From JBBATK01 sp044224515 (GTDB lineage: Bacteria; Bacteroidota; Ignavibacteria; Kapaibacteriales; NICIL-2): 64,000 nt of DNA. A program made the position numbers and the translations under genes. Below the pieces are notes generated by a model. That model saw nothing but the letters and a program-made list of their open reading frames with translations, was not told the origin of the DNA and did no database searches. The stretch spans positions 1 to 64,000 of the forward strand of contig JBGAKH010000015.1 of NCBI GenBank assembly GCA_044224515.1, read 5' to 3'. Below, in pieces: positions 56,352-64,000 of this stretch. Numbering within the stretch: the first letter of the stretch is position 1; each line of letters starts with the position of its first letter.

Positions 56352-56535
56352 TTCGTTCCCCTGAGTTCGTATGTTTTCGTGTGGTTGTGCCCCAGTAAGC
56401 TAGGCTGCCTCGGCGCTGCTCAAGTTATGAAGTCTCAGAGGCTTGTCCCAAACCCTGATCGTTAAATCTTCGATCCGTGGCACTCGAAGCATTCGAGTAC
56501 ACAGCAAGCATAGCGAACCAGACATCCAAAGTGCT

Positions 56536-58443
56536 TTACACAGCGGCTTTCTTTTCCTCTAGTTCCATCCAGCGCAGCATTTTCTCTTCTTGTTCAACAG
56601 ACAACGCGTGCAGGCGAGTACTGATCTCGGATAGACGTGTGTGCGCCACCGGTATGGCTGAGCCCATTTCTGACTCCAGTGCTTTCTGTTCTGTACTTAG
56701 AGCCTCAAGCTCCACTTCGATGGACTCCAATTCGCGCTGCTCTTTGTAGCTCAATCCCTTTTTTGATGTCGACTTTGGAGCAACAGTCGACTTTTGTTCT
56801 TTGGCGACGTTTTGTTCAAGCGCGCGCTCCGCGCTGCGCTCAGCTTTACGCGACTCCACGGTTTCGAGCCAATCACTGTAGTTGCCCGGATACTGCTTGA
56901 TCACACCATCCTCTTCGAAAGCATAAATAAACTCAACAGTTTTGTCGAGAAATGCTCGGTCGTGCGACACGATCAACAAGACCCCTTTGAAGTACTGTAG
57001 ATAGTCCTCCAGTGCGGAAAGTGTTGCCAAATCAAAGTCGTTCGTTGGCTCATCAAGCAAGAGTACGTTTGGATTAGCCATGAGAATGCGACAAAGCTCA
57101 AGGCGACGTCGCTCTCCGCCGCTTAAGGTTTCGATGCGTGAACCATGACGTATCGAGGGAAAGCGGAAGCGCTCCAACAACTCACGCGCCGATATGTAAC
57201 GGTCACGTCCAACACCGGTGTCCACATACTCAGCAACTTCACGCAGAGCTCCAATCACTGTTTGTGTTGGCGCAAGGTGACTAAGCTCTTGTCGAAAGAA
57301 ACCGATCTTGACCGTGTCTCCAATGCGCACCGAACCTGTGTCTGTAGGCAGTGCTCCGCTGAGGACATTTAACAAGGTTGTTTTTCCCGAACCGTTTGGA
57401 CCAATAAAACCTATCTTATCTCCGGGTACGGCATTGTAGGTGAAGTTCGTAAAGAGCGGACGTCCATCTATACTCCGAGAGATATTATAGGCGTCAATGA
57501 CACGTCCACCCAGGAACACATTTCCAACTTCAATCTCGATCTCGCGCTGCTCCGGTGCCGCCTTCTCCACTTGCATCTTCTCGATCCAGTTGATGCGACT
57601 TTGTTGTTTGGTGCGACGTGCCTTTGCTCCCTTCTGTAACCAGGCTAGCTCTGTGCGAAGCTTATTACGCTCGTGAGCAGCCCTCGCATCGTCGGCCGCA
57701 ACCATTTGTTCTTTGCGCTCTAAATACTTCTCGAAGTTTCCTTCGAAAGAGAACAATCGTTTTTGATCGAGTTCAACGATGCGGTTGGAGACAGCGTCCA
57801 AGAAATAGCGATCGTGCGTGACTAAGAGTAGTGCTTTGGCGTGCCGTTGAATTTCGTCTTGCAACCATTGCACTATCGAAGCATCCAAGTGATTGGTTGG
57901 CTCGTCGAGGATCATCAGATCAGGATCAGAGAGCAAGGCTCGAGCAATGGCGACGCGCTTGCGCTGTCCACCACTAAGGGTCATTACATCGGCATCAAAG
58001 CGGTCGATACCCAAGCCGTGCAAGAATCCTCGAGCTTGACTCTCCAACAACCAAGCTTGACGTTCCTCAATGCGTGCGGACACATCGTGTAGTTCCGCAT
58101 CTTGTTCCGTATCCAGTGTGCCGAGAGCACAGAGCTCGGCGTGACGTAACAAGAGGTTGTGATCTTCTGCTTTTCCGGACATCACAGCTTCCAAAACATT
58201 GAAATGCTGTTCAAAACGCGGGAGCTGATCCAGGTACTCAAAGCGGATCTTTTTGTTGAATGCAACCGTTCCGGAGTCGGCTTCTTCCTTTCCCGCAATG
58301 ATCCTCAAAAGTGTAGATTTTCCAATTCCATTGCGTCCGATGAGGCCAACGCGCTCACCTTCATCCATCCCAAAGGAGATACCCTCAAACAGAAGAGTTT
58401 GCTCGAAGGATTTCGAGATGTTATTGATCGAAAAGAGGTTCAT
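56536..58443 (-). CDS. ABC-F ATPase (Uup-like)
   Basis: 635 residues with two ABC domains and no membrane segment. Domain 1: LIGRNGIGKSTLLRI (Walker A), LSGGQRKRVAIARAL, LMILDEPTNHLD. Domain 2: FIGPNGSGKTTLLNV, LSGGERRRLELCRIL, LLLDEPTNDFDL. The linker between them contains LAWLQKGAKARRTKQQSR, and the C-terminus (KGLSYKEQRELESIEVELE) is the Uup-type coiled coil. Family knowledge: ABC-F proteins act on ribosomes or, for Uup, on nucleic-acid structures. TACCTTTG lies seven bases upstream of the ATG, suggesting a leaderless or near-leaderless mRNA. Confidence 0.9.
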   Translation of the reverse strand: MNLFSINNISKSFEQTLLFEGISFGMDEGERVGLIGRNGIGKSTLLRIIAGKEEADSGTVAFNKKIRFEYLDQLPRFEQHFNVLEAVMSGKAEDHNLLLRHAELCALGTLDTEQDAELHDVSARIEERQAWLLESQARGFLHGLGIDRFDADVMTLSGGQRKRVAIARALLSDPDLMILDEPTNHLDASIVQWLQDEIQRHAKALLLVTHDRYFLDAVSNRIVELDQKRLFSFEGNFEKYLERKEQMVAADDARAAHERNKLRTELAWLQKGAKARRTKQQSRINWIEKMQVEKAAPEQREIEIEVGNVFLGGRVIDAYNISRSIDGRPLFTNFTYNAVPGDKIGFIGPNGSGKTTLLNVLSGALPTDTGSVRIGDTVKIGFFRQELSHLAPTQTVIGALREVAEYVDTGVGRDRYISARELLERFRFPSIRHGSRIETLSGGERRRLELCRILMANPNVLLLDEPTNDFDLATLSALEDYLQYFKGVLLIVSHDRAFLDKTVEFIYAFEEDGVIKQYPGNYSDWLETVESRKAERSAERALEQNVAKEQKSTVAPKSTSKKGLSYKEQRELESIEVELEALSTEQKALESEMGSAIPVAHTRLSEISTRLHALSVEQEEKMLRWMELEEKKAAV

Positions 58444-58449
58444 AGACTA

Positions 58450-58457
58450 CAAAGGTA
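58450..58457 (-). promoter_or_regulatory. TAnnTTTG promoter candidate of the ABC-F gene
   Basis: Reverse-strand TACCTTTG ends seven bases before the A of the ATG at 58443, matching the -7 box of Bacteroidota-type promoters (TAnnTTTG). The same octamer occurs before the candidate RNA at 61155. No clear TTTG at -33. Confidence 0.45.
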
Positions 58458-58540
58458 GGAACAGAACGCAACTTTGCAGGCTGCAAAGCGTGAGAGCTCA
58501 AGGGTGCGGCTTCAAATGATGTGTGCGAACACTGAGGATG

Positions 58541-59920
58541 TTAGTCTGCCATCATGGACATCAAACGTTGCACTGTTTCTTCAAAATCAATGCTCTCGTG
58601 CGTATCCTGTTTGAGGAAGGTCCGAATTTTCTCAATGAGAGCCACCGCTCTATCCAGTCGAGGATTGTTACCCGGTTGATAGGCGCCCACGTTTATGAGG
58701 TCTTCCGCCTCCGTGTAGATTGCCAGCATTTCTTTGAGTCGAGCCGCTGCCGCTCTATGCTGCTTCGTTGTGATGTCTCCCATCACACGACTCAAGCTCG
58801 GCAAGATATCGATTGCCGGATAGTGTGCCTGTGAAGCGATCTTCCGCGACAACACTACGTGGCCATCAAGAATACCTCGCGCGGTGTCTGAGATCGGTTC
58901 ATTCATGTCATCACCTTCCACGAGAACGGTGTACAGAGCCGTAATCGTTCCTACGTCCGAAGTTCCGGCGCGCTCCATGGTTTTATGCATGAGGTTGAAC
59001 ACCGATGGCGTGTAGCCCTTTGCTGTCGGAGGCTCCCCGACTGCCAAGCCAACTTCACGCTGTGCCATGGCCAATCGAGTGACAGAGTCCATCATCAACA
59101 TCACATCAAAACCAAGGTCGCGAAAGTACTCCGCTATGGTTGTTGCGGTCAGCGCCGCCTTGATACGAATAAGTGCCGGTTCATCGCTGGTTGCACACAC
59201 AACAACGCTGCGTGCAAGACCTTCTTCACCAAGATCTTTCTCAAGGAACTCTCGAACTTCACGTCCCCGCTCACCAATGAGACCGATCACATTGATATCC
59301 GCAGTGGTGTTGCGAGCAATCATGCCAAGCGTGGTACTCTTTCCAACACCTGAGCCGGAAAAGATACCAATGCGTTGTCCTTTACCGATTGTCATAACAC
59401 CATCAATTGCACGTATGCCCGTTCCAATTGGTTCATGAATACGTTGACGCAGTAGTGGGTTCGGAGGTTTGGCGTAGATGGAGCGCACGTCGTTCACCAC
59501 AAATCCGCCCTTGCCATCCATGGGTTGTCCTAGTCCATCAAGTACTCGTCCAAGAAGAAACTTGCCGACGGCTACGCTTAGCGGACGGTGCGTTGCGATA
59601 AGCTCCATGCCGGGCATGAGATCCGCGTCTTGGTGTAGACACATCGAAAGGATGCGATTGTCTTTGAAGCCAACCACTTCACACTTGCCAACGATCTGTT
59701 TATTGCGGTCACGAATCAGCAGCACCTCGCCAATCGGCGCCTGAGGTCCACGCGACTCTATAATCATTCCAACCACATGGGTGATGGTACCCACAAACTC
59801 TGCGGTCACGCTTTGTCGGATACTGGAAGTAAATCGTTGTTCGAGCTTGGGAGACATATTGTGAGGTTTGCTGTGTAGTCGGCGTTGAGTCGTCTTATTT
59901 TCCGTGAGCTCACACTCCAT
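58541..59920 (-). CDS. fliI: Flagellum-specific ATPase FliI
   Basis: 459 residues (an ATG at 59857 would give 438, the usual length; neither has a strong ribosome site). F1-type ATPase: FSGSGVGKSTTLGMIA (Walker A) near 190, VIGLIGERGREVREFLEKD, LMMDSVTRLAMAQREVGLA, GEPPTAKGYTPSVF and LYTVLVEGDDMNEPISD. It powers unloading of export substrates at the flagellar export gate, held inactive by FliH until needed. fliH lies 74 bp upstream on the same strand. The type III secretion homologue SctN is the main alternative; FlhB nearby and FliH favour flagella. Confidence 0.9.
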   Translation of the reverse strand: MECELTENKTTQRRLHSKPHNMSPKLEQRFTSSIRQSVTAEFVGTITHVVGMIIESRGPQAPIGEVLLIRDRNKQIVGKCEVVGFKDNRILSMCLHQDADLMPGMELIATHRPLSVAVGKFLLGRVLDGLGQPMDGKGGFVVNDVRSIYAKPPNPLLRQRIHEPIGTGIRAIDGVMTIGKGQRIGIFSGSGVGKSTTLGMIARNTTADINVIGLIGERGREVREFLEKDLGEEGLARSVVVCATSDEPALIRIKAALTATTIAEYFRDLGFDVMLMMDSVTRLAMAQREVGLAVGEPPTAKGYTPSVFNLMHKTMERAGTSDVGTITALYTVLVEGDDMNEPISDTARGILDGHVVLSRKIASQAHYPAIDILPSLSRVMGDITTKQHRAAAARLKEMLAIYTEAEDLINVGAYQPGNNPRLDRAVALIEKIRTFLKQDTHESIDFEETVQRLMSMMAD

Positions 59921-59958
59921 TGAGTTGTGAAGTCCCGGTACTTTGTCTATCTGTCCGG

Positions 59959-59976
59959 CGGCGCGCTTGCGCGCCG
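59959..59976. other. GC-rich hairpin between fliH and fliI
   Basis: CGGCGCGC-TT-GCGCGCCG, a perfect 8-bp stem in the 74-bp gap. No T run follows on the transcribed strand, so it may tune expression or mRNA decay rather than end transcription. Confidence 0.5.
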
Positions 59977-59994
59977 TCGTGTAAAAACATCTCT

Positions 59995-60834
59995 TTAGTA
60001 TTCTTCCGTCAATTCCTTCACGCGAGCACTTTCATGCAACACGCCACGCAATTGCTCGAGCTGTGTTTTGAGTTGGGCATCGACGTGTCCCATCTGTGTT
60101 TCCAACACACAGCTTCCATCTTGTATACTTGAGTCGGACTGCACATCGATTTTGCGAAGCGTATTCGTACTGTTGAGCAAATCGAGGTGTGCGTCCTGCA
60201 TAGCTTCATAACTATTCGGATGCACGCGAATAATTACATCACGCAATCCGTGCATGGTCGCCAGAACTTTACGTGCTTGTTCAACAGCCAGTCGTGTGTT
60301 TTCGAGTACTTCACGCTCCAGAATGTGTTCAGCACAGACGATCGAAACGTTCACAGCCAGATTTTGGAATTGTTCAATCTCACGCACGAACTGATCATGC
60401 AAATCGCTGATGAGCGTGTCGAGGTTTTTGTTTTGCTCACGAAGCTTGCCGATTTCAGACTCCATCAGCGCAGAGGTCACGGCTTGACCATCCGAGAAAC
60501 CCTTGTCATAGGCTTGCTGAATGTCAGCTTGAAGATCTTCCAGTGAGATGTTTGGACTAGTGCTCGGTATGTCCTGAAGCTCCGGCTCATGATCACCGTC
60601 CTCGATCTCGGTACCAAAACTTGGCAGTGCGACGTCTTCGTCGTACGGAGCATTTTTATCGAATTCCTCGAAGACATGTTGAGGCAACGACATCGCCTGC
60701 TCAACGCTTATGATGCGTGCGCGTACTGCTTTGCGACGTATTTTTTCGTGTTGTACCATAAAGTCCGAAGTGTTCGTCCCTTCTCTCCGCAAGCGATGTG
60801 CCACCTTCGGCAAGATTTTAGGAAACTTGAGCAC
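59995..60834 (-). CDS. fliH: Flagellar assembly protein FliH
   Basis: 279 residues (an ATG at 60759 would shorten it by 25 and may be the true start). Central long coiled-coil with DIQQAYDKGFSDGQ and IGKLREQNKNLDTLISDLH; the C-terminal domain has VCAEHILEREVLENTRL, VIIRVHPNSYEAMQ and SCVLETQMGHVDAQLKTQL, the FliH/V-ATPase subunit E pattern. It regulates FliI and links it to the export gate. Upstream there is no further flagellar gene; 660 bp of noncoding sequence and then rpmH on the other strand. So fliHI forms an isolated pair. Confidence 0.85.
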   Translation of the reverse strand: MLKFPKILPKVAHRLRREGTNTSDFMVQHEKIRRKAVRARIISVEQAMSLPQHVFEEFDKNAPYDEDVALPSFGTEIEDGDHEPELQDIPSTSPNISLEDLQADIQQAYDKGFSDGQAVTSALMESEIGKLREQNKNLDTLISDLHDQFVREIEQFQNLAVNVSIVCAEHILEREVLENTRLAVEQARKVLATMHGLRDVIIRVHPNSYEAMQDAHLDLLNSTNTLRKIDVQSDSSIQDGSCVLETQMGHVDAQLKTQLEQLRGVLHESARVKELTEEY

Positions 60835-61135
60835 ATGCTCATATTTTTATGTGCGCTCATCGGCTCTGTCCCAAACAATAGCCCATTACTGGGAATTTTA
60901 GAGGTTTTTTTAGCAGTGATGTCGGTTGAATGTCCGGACAAACATCCTGCTGACCATGCCTGCCGGAAAGGCCTTGATTTCCGAAAACAGCACACTTGCA
61001 TGCTTCTCCGGAAAATTGAATATTCCGCGTGCAGTTCCCCGCTTCTGAAGTCCGCATGATGCGCCTTGAACGTTCTAGGCGGTGATAGAGTCGATTTTTA
61101 CAAAAAATCGAGGTTATATAGCAATCTTGGAAGCA
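60835..61135. other. Divergent intergenic region upstream of fliH
   Basis: No gene recognised. It includes a hairpin TCGATTTTT-ACA-AAAAATCGA at 61091-61111. The promoter of fliHI should lie here, but no box was identified. Confidence 0.4.
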
Positions 61136-61162
61136 TTTGCCGGCTCAGTTTTGATACCTTTG
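61136..61162 (+). promoter_or_regulatory. Bacteroidota-type promoter of the candidate RNA
   Basis: TTTG at 61136-61139 and TACCTTTG at 61155-61162. With transcription starting seven bases after the second box (61169), they fall exactly at -33 and -7 of the TTTG/TAnnTTTG promoter class. Confidence 0.5.
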
Positions 61163-61168
61163 AGTAAC

Positions 61169-61268
61169 GGAGGACCTGTTTTTCAGTAGCGTCGGCCTTC
61201 GGCCGCCCTCGCTGCAATGGTCTGCATCCGGTACAGAGTTGCTAAGGCCGGCAGTCCTCTATTTTTTT
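61169..61268 (+). ncRNA. Candidate structured small RNA (~100 nt)
   Basis: The predicted start at 61169 opens the helix GGAGGAC (61169-61175), closed by GTCCTC (61254-61259). An inner helix pairs GTCGGCCTT (61191-61199) with AAGGCCGGC (61244-61252), allowing one G-U. A run of seven T (61262-61268) follows. Promoter, closed fold and terminator are all in register, and no coding frame is present. The conserved SRP RNA core (GGAAGG-AAGCAGC type) is absent, so it is not 4.5S RNA; it does not match tmRNA or 6S either as far as I can see. Not identified. Confidence 0.5.
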
Positions 61269-61276
61269 CGCAAGCA

Positions 61277-61308
61277 TTCAGCTCAATGTGGAAAAATGTG
61301 TATCTTTG
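61277..61308 (+). promoter_or_regulatory. Promoter candidate of rpmH
   Basis: TTCAGCTCAATGT (61277-61289, also before nuoC) is followed by TATCTTTG (61301-61308), a match to the TAnnTTTG -7 box. A start near 61315 would give a 180-nt leader before rpmH. The -33 box is not clear. Confidence 0.45.
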
Positions 61309-61494
61309 TGACCCTGAAAAAAGTGATCTTCGGAGCTAAGCTCTTAGGCTGTGGTATGATAGCTTCATCTGCAGACAAGATCGAGGTCCTGAACATTAGT
61401 TTGTGAACACCGTGGAGGCTGACCGAAACACCTTCACACGCTTTTTTTCAATGAGATCGACAATACACTTACATCATAATACCAAAGAGTAGCA

Positions 61495-61641
61495 ATGAAA
61501 CGCACGTATCAACCAAGCCGTCGTCGCCGCGTCAACAAGCACGGATTCCGCGCACGTATGGCAACAAAGAATGGTCGCAAGGTGTTGGCAGCACGTCGCG
61601 CCAAGGGTCGTCACAAACTGACCGTTAGCGACGAGCGTTAA
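61495..61641 (+). CDS. rpmH: 50S ribosomal protein L34
   Basis: 48 residues, MKRTYQPSRRRRVNKHGFR, then RMATKNGRKVLAARRAKG and RHKLTVSDER. This is the full L34 pattern at the usual length. It is a basic protein of the large subunit. First gene of the rpmH-rnpA-yidD-yidC run. dnaA, often next to rpmH near the replication origin, is not present upstream; fliH is there instead. Confidence 0.97.
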   Translation: MKRTYQPSRRRRVNKHGFRARMATKNGRKVLAARRAKGRHKLTVSDER

Positions 61642-61726
61642 GCACACAGCGCATGCTCACAATCCATGATAAGCGATAGCGTGGTAGACGGACTACTGCC
61701 TATCGCTTTTTGTCTTATTAGCAACC

Positions 61727-62143
61727 ATGTCAACACTGCAGCTTCGCTCACTGAAGGGCACAACATCCTTCGATCGCGTGTTTCGTCAGTGTCGAAAATT
61801 CACCGGCGGACCACTTGTGGCGCACCTTCGCTTCCGGCGAGCTGTTGAACCCGAAGAGCCAACGCAGCGAATTCTTCGTGTAGGTATCATGGTTAAGAAA
61901 AAGGTCTATGCGCGAGCGGTGGACAGAAATCGTATCAAGCGTCTGATTCGTGAAGCCATGCGAGCTGAAGTCGCTGAGCAATACAAGTTCTTTGCAACAG
62001 TGGACGCCTTGATCATTTCGTGGCACACGCAAGGAGCCACTGAGCCGTCTTCGCTGTCTCTCAACGATGTACGTCTGCATCTACGCGAGCTTGTTGGCAA
62101 AGCCGCAGAGTGGACGGGTCGTCAAGGTCGGAGCATATCATGA
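61727..62143 (+). CDS. rnpA: Ribonuclease P protein component
   Basis: 138 residues. The family core is seen in LKGTTSFDRVFRQCRKF, RVGIMVKKKVYARAV and DRNRIKRLIREAMR, the RNR motif that contacts RNase P RNA. It assists 5' processing of tRNA precursors. 85 bp after rpmH. Its stop overlaps the yidD start as ATGA. The C-terminal ~30 residues are longer than in many homologues. Confidence 0.95.
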   Translation: MSTLQLRSLKGTTSFDRVFRQCRKFTGGPLVAHLRFRRAVEPEEPTQRILRVGIMVKKKVYARAVDRNRIKRLIREAMRAEVAEQYKFFATVDALIISWHTQGATEPSSLSLNDVRLHLRELVGKAAEWTGRQGRSIS

Positions 62144-62349
62144 AACACGTGCTCCTCTTGCTCTTAAAATTGTATAAGCGAGTGCTGTCGCCCCTGTTGG
62201 GCTCCAACTGTCGCTTTTACCCAACATGCTCCGACTACGCTGCACAGGCAATCGACAAATACGGTGCGCTAAAAGGAGGATGGTTAGCAGTGAAACGTAT
62301 TTCTCGATGTCATCCTTTTCATCCGGGCGGCATCGACGAAGTGCCTTGA
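62140..62349 (+). CDS. yidD: Membrane protein insertion efficiency factor YidD
   Basis: 69 residues from the ATG that overlaps the rnpA stop (ATGA), preferred over 62110. Amphipathic N-terminus LLLLLKLYKRVLSPLLG, then the signature NCRFYPTCSDYAAQAI and RISRCHPFHPGGIDEVP with three conserved Cys. A small peripheral inner-membrane protein that supports YidC-dependent insertion, in the standard position between rnpA and yidC. Confidence 0.96.
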   Translation: MKHVLLLLLKLYKRVLSPLLGSNCRFYPTCSDYAAQAIDKYGALKGGWLAVKRISRCHPFHPGGIDEVP

Positions 62350-62428
62350 ATTAGGAGTTATGCTGCATCGCTGCTCTCGTTGAACATGATGCAGAGAACG
62401 AACGACAGATTACACAAACGAACACATC

Positions 62429-64000
62429 ATGGATCGTCAATCACTCACCGGTTTTGTCCTCATCGCTATCATCATTACGGTGTGGATGTTTTACAACTCA
62501 TCCCAGACAAAGCCGCCAACTCCGGCGCAAAAGCAGGAGCAGAGCAGTACTCAATCGTCGAGTGGCACAGCTGTTGCACCGCAACAGCAACAGCAGCAAA
62601 GTATTCAAGCTCCCGCTGTTCCCCAGAAACCGGAAGTCCTTGTCTTGGTAGAAACGGACAAGTACAAAATGTGGTTGAGCTCCAAGGGTATGAGCATTGT
62701 GCGCTTCGAGTTAAAGGATTTTAAGTCACACTACCACGAAGCCGTACAACTCATCAAGCAGTATCAGCGAGAACTCTACCTTGCCTATGCCGGTCCCGAC
62801 GGAAAACGTGTCGATACGCGTCAGGTTGACTTCGTCTTCAACAAACTCAGCTCACAAGTACAACGCGTGAGCGGCAACGCTTCCTATACACTCGAAGCCA
62901 GCATGGATGCGGGCAACGGAGGTAGCATTACACGTCGCATGACATTCCACGGCGACAGCTATCATGTGGATTTGGACGTGCAACTCAACAACATGGACAA
63001 TGTGTTCCCGAATACCTTGCGCAGCTATGATTTGGGCTGGGACAAGGGCTTGGAATATCAAGAAGCGAACAGTGTCGATGAATCGAACGCTGCCGTTGCG
63101 TTTGCTTCCATGAACGAGTCTTTGGAAGAACTTGATGCCTCCAAGTACAATGAGGCAGTGAATTCACATCACAATGGACGTGTCGACTTTATTGGCACAA
63201 AAACCAAGTACTTCATCTCGTCGCTCATCAACAAGAGCAGCAATGGTGAGGATGAGTACTTCTTGGATGGTATGAAATATGGCGCACCGCAAGACGGAGT
63301 CATTGAAGAATACGGCTATTCCTACCGCGTTCGCTATCGTGGCGGCGTTCAGAACAACAGCTTCCAACTATATCTCGGTCCCTTGGACTACGACATCGTA
63401 AAAGGCTACGGTATGGCCTCAACCGTGAACTTTGGGTGGAAGTGGCTCGTACGTCCAATCGGCGAGTATATCATGCTTCCCATCTTCAAGTTCATTTTCT
63501 CCTTCATTCCGAACTTCGGCATCTCGATTATCATCTTCTCAATCTTGATGAAGCTTCTTCTGTACCCGCTCAGCATCTCGCAAATGCAGTCGGCCCAAAA
63601 GATGAAGGCACTACAACCCGAAATCGAGAAGTTACGCGCCAAGTACGCGGATGATCCAACGGGCATGCAACAAGCACAAATGAAGCTCTACGGAGAGTAT
63701 GGAATCAATCCCATGGGTGGCTGTTTGCCTCTACTTCTTCAGATGCCCATTCTCTACGCACTTTACGCAGTACTTACTTCGAACATTCACATGCGTCAGG
63801 CTGCGTTCATCAGCGGCTGGATACCTGATCTCTCCATCCCCGATCACATTCTCACTCTGCCAATCAGCGTGATGGGCGTCCATGCACTTTCGGGTATGGC
63901 GCTGATTATGGGTATCAGTATGTTCATTCAACAACGCATGACCATCACCGATCCTAACCAAAAGGCAATGGTGTACATGATGCCGGTCATGATGACCATG
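62429..64000 (+). CDS. yidC: Membrane protein insertase YidC (partial, runs off the window)
   Basis: The first 524 residues are present; the end lies beyond 64000. N-terminal membrane segment FVLIAIIITVWMFY, a Gln-rich spacer (AVAPQQQQQQSIQAP), then the periplasmic beta-sandwich (KYKMWLSSKGMSIVRFELK to FQLYLGPLDYDIV) of the long Gram-negative form. The insertase core follows with FGISIIIFSILMKLLLYPL, the conserved Arg region before EYGINPMGGCLPLLLQMP, and further spans LTLPISVMGVHAL and MALIMGISMFIQQRM. It inserts and folds inner-membrane proteins alone or with SecYEG. Confidence 0.96.
   Translation, partial: MDRQSLTGFVLIAIIITVWMFYNSSQTKPPTPAQKQEQSSTQSSSGTAVAPQQQQQQSIQAPAVPQKPEVLVLVETDKYKMWLSSKGMSIVRFELKDFKSHYHEAVQLIKQYQRELYLAYAGPDGKRVDTRQVDFVFNKLSSQVQRVSGNASYTLEASMDAGNGGSITRRMTFHGDSYHVDLDVQLNNMDNVFPNTLRSYDLGWDKGLEYQEANSVDESNAAVAFASMNESLEELDASKYNEAVNSHHNGRVDFIGTKTKYFISSLINKSSNGEDEYFLDGMKYGAPQDGVIEEYGYSYRVRYRGGVQNNSFQLYLGPLDYDIVKGYGMASTVNFGWKWLVRPIGEYIMLPIFKFIFSFIPNFGISIIIFSILMKLLLYPLSISQMQSAQKMKALQPEIEKLRAKYADDPTGMQQAQMKLYGEYGINPMGGCLPLLLQMPILYALYAVLTSNIHMRQAAFISGWIPDLSIPDHILTLPISVMGVHALSGMALIMGISMFIQQRMTITDPNQKAMVYMMPVMMTM

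Noticed and set aside
61169..61268. SRP (4.5S) RNA identity for the candidate RNA
   Set aside because: The conserved GGAAGG and AAGCAGC loop sequences are absent.
61277..61298. Replication origin before rpmH
   Set aside because: Only one DnaA-box-like site (TGTGGAAAA) was seen and dnaA is not adjacent.

Overview
The window fits a genome fragment from the Fibrobacteres-Chlorobi-Bacteroidetes group. Several exported proteins end in domains resembling type IX secretion sorting domains. There is a TonB-dependent receptor with the sigma/anti-sigma pairs usual in that group, and two Bacteroidota-style TAnnTTTG promoter candidates. Flagellar-type export genes (flhB, fliH, fliI) are also present, which argues against ordinary Bacteroidota and favours an Ignavibacteria/Kapabacteria-like lineage. 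That placement is inference; no rRNA gene is present.

Layout. 0-9.1 kb: two secreted proteins (a WDG-repeat protein and a heparinase II/III-like protein), a truncated ArsR gene, and a ~194-bp MITE-like repeat in three full copies plus one decayed copy. 6.4-13.9 kb: three large TPR-class III adenylate cyclases, one forward and two reverse with a 4-base overlap, with relics of further cyclase copies. 15-17.6 kb: a frameshifted YCF48/BNR-like lipoprotein and a TolB-like lipoprotein. 17.9-25.2 kb: ECF sigma factor, RskA-like anti-sigma factor, DUF4331 protein, TPR protein and TonB-dependent receptor. 26-31 kb: a cytoplasmic protein of unknown function, a Tudor/agenet-like exported protein and three small exported proteins, ending at a strong terminator. 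31.2-31.8 kb: paired palindromes (REP-like), seen again at 52.5 kb. 32.2-35.8 kb: an orphan sorting-domain-like protein, a second anti-sigma/sigma pair and a lipoprotein. 36.5-40.7 kb: an OmpA protein with 14 calcium-type repeats and a beta-helix protein. 41.2-45.3 kb: two more TPR-cyclases, one membrane-anchored. 45.4-49.5 kb: two paralogous fibre-like secreted proteins and a third sigma factor. 50.4-60.8 kb: flhB, a lone nuoC, a YgjP-type metalloprotease, an MBL-fold hydrolase, a Tat-exported aminotransferase, an ABC-F ATPase, fliI and fliH. 61.1-64 kb: a candidate structured RNA, then rpmH-rnpA-yidD-yidC, with yidC cut by the window edge.

The dominant theme is cAMP signalling. Five intact TPR-cyclases keep the metal-binding and ATP-selecting residues, and at least three relics show tandem gain and loss of these genes. 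The second theme is cell-surface regulation through sigma/anti-sigma pairs next to exported proteins. The less usual signals are the MITE family, the REP-like palindromes with a compensatory base change, a slippery A AAA AAA at a frame break, and the candidate RNA with its own promoter and terminator upstream of rpmH.
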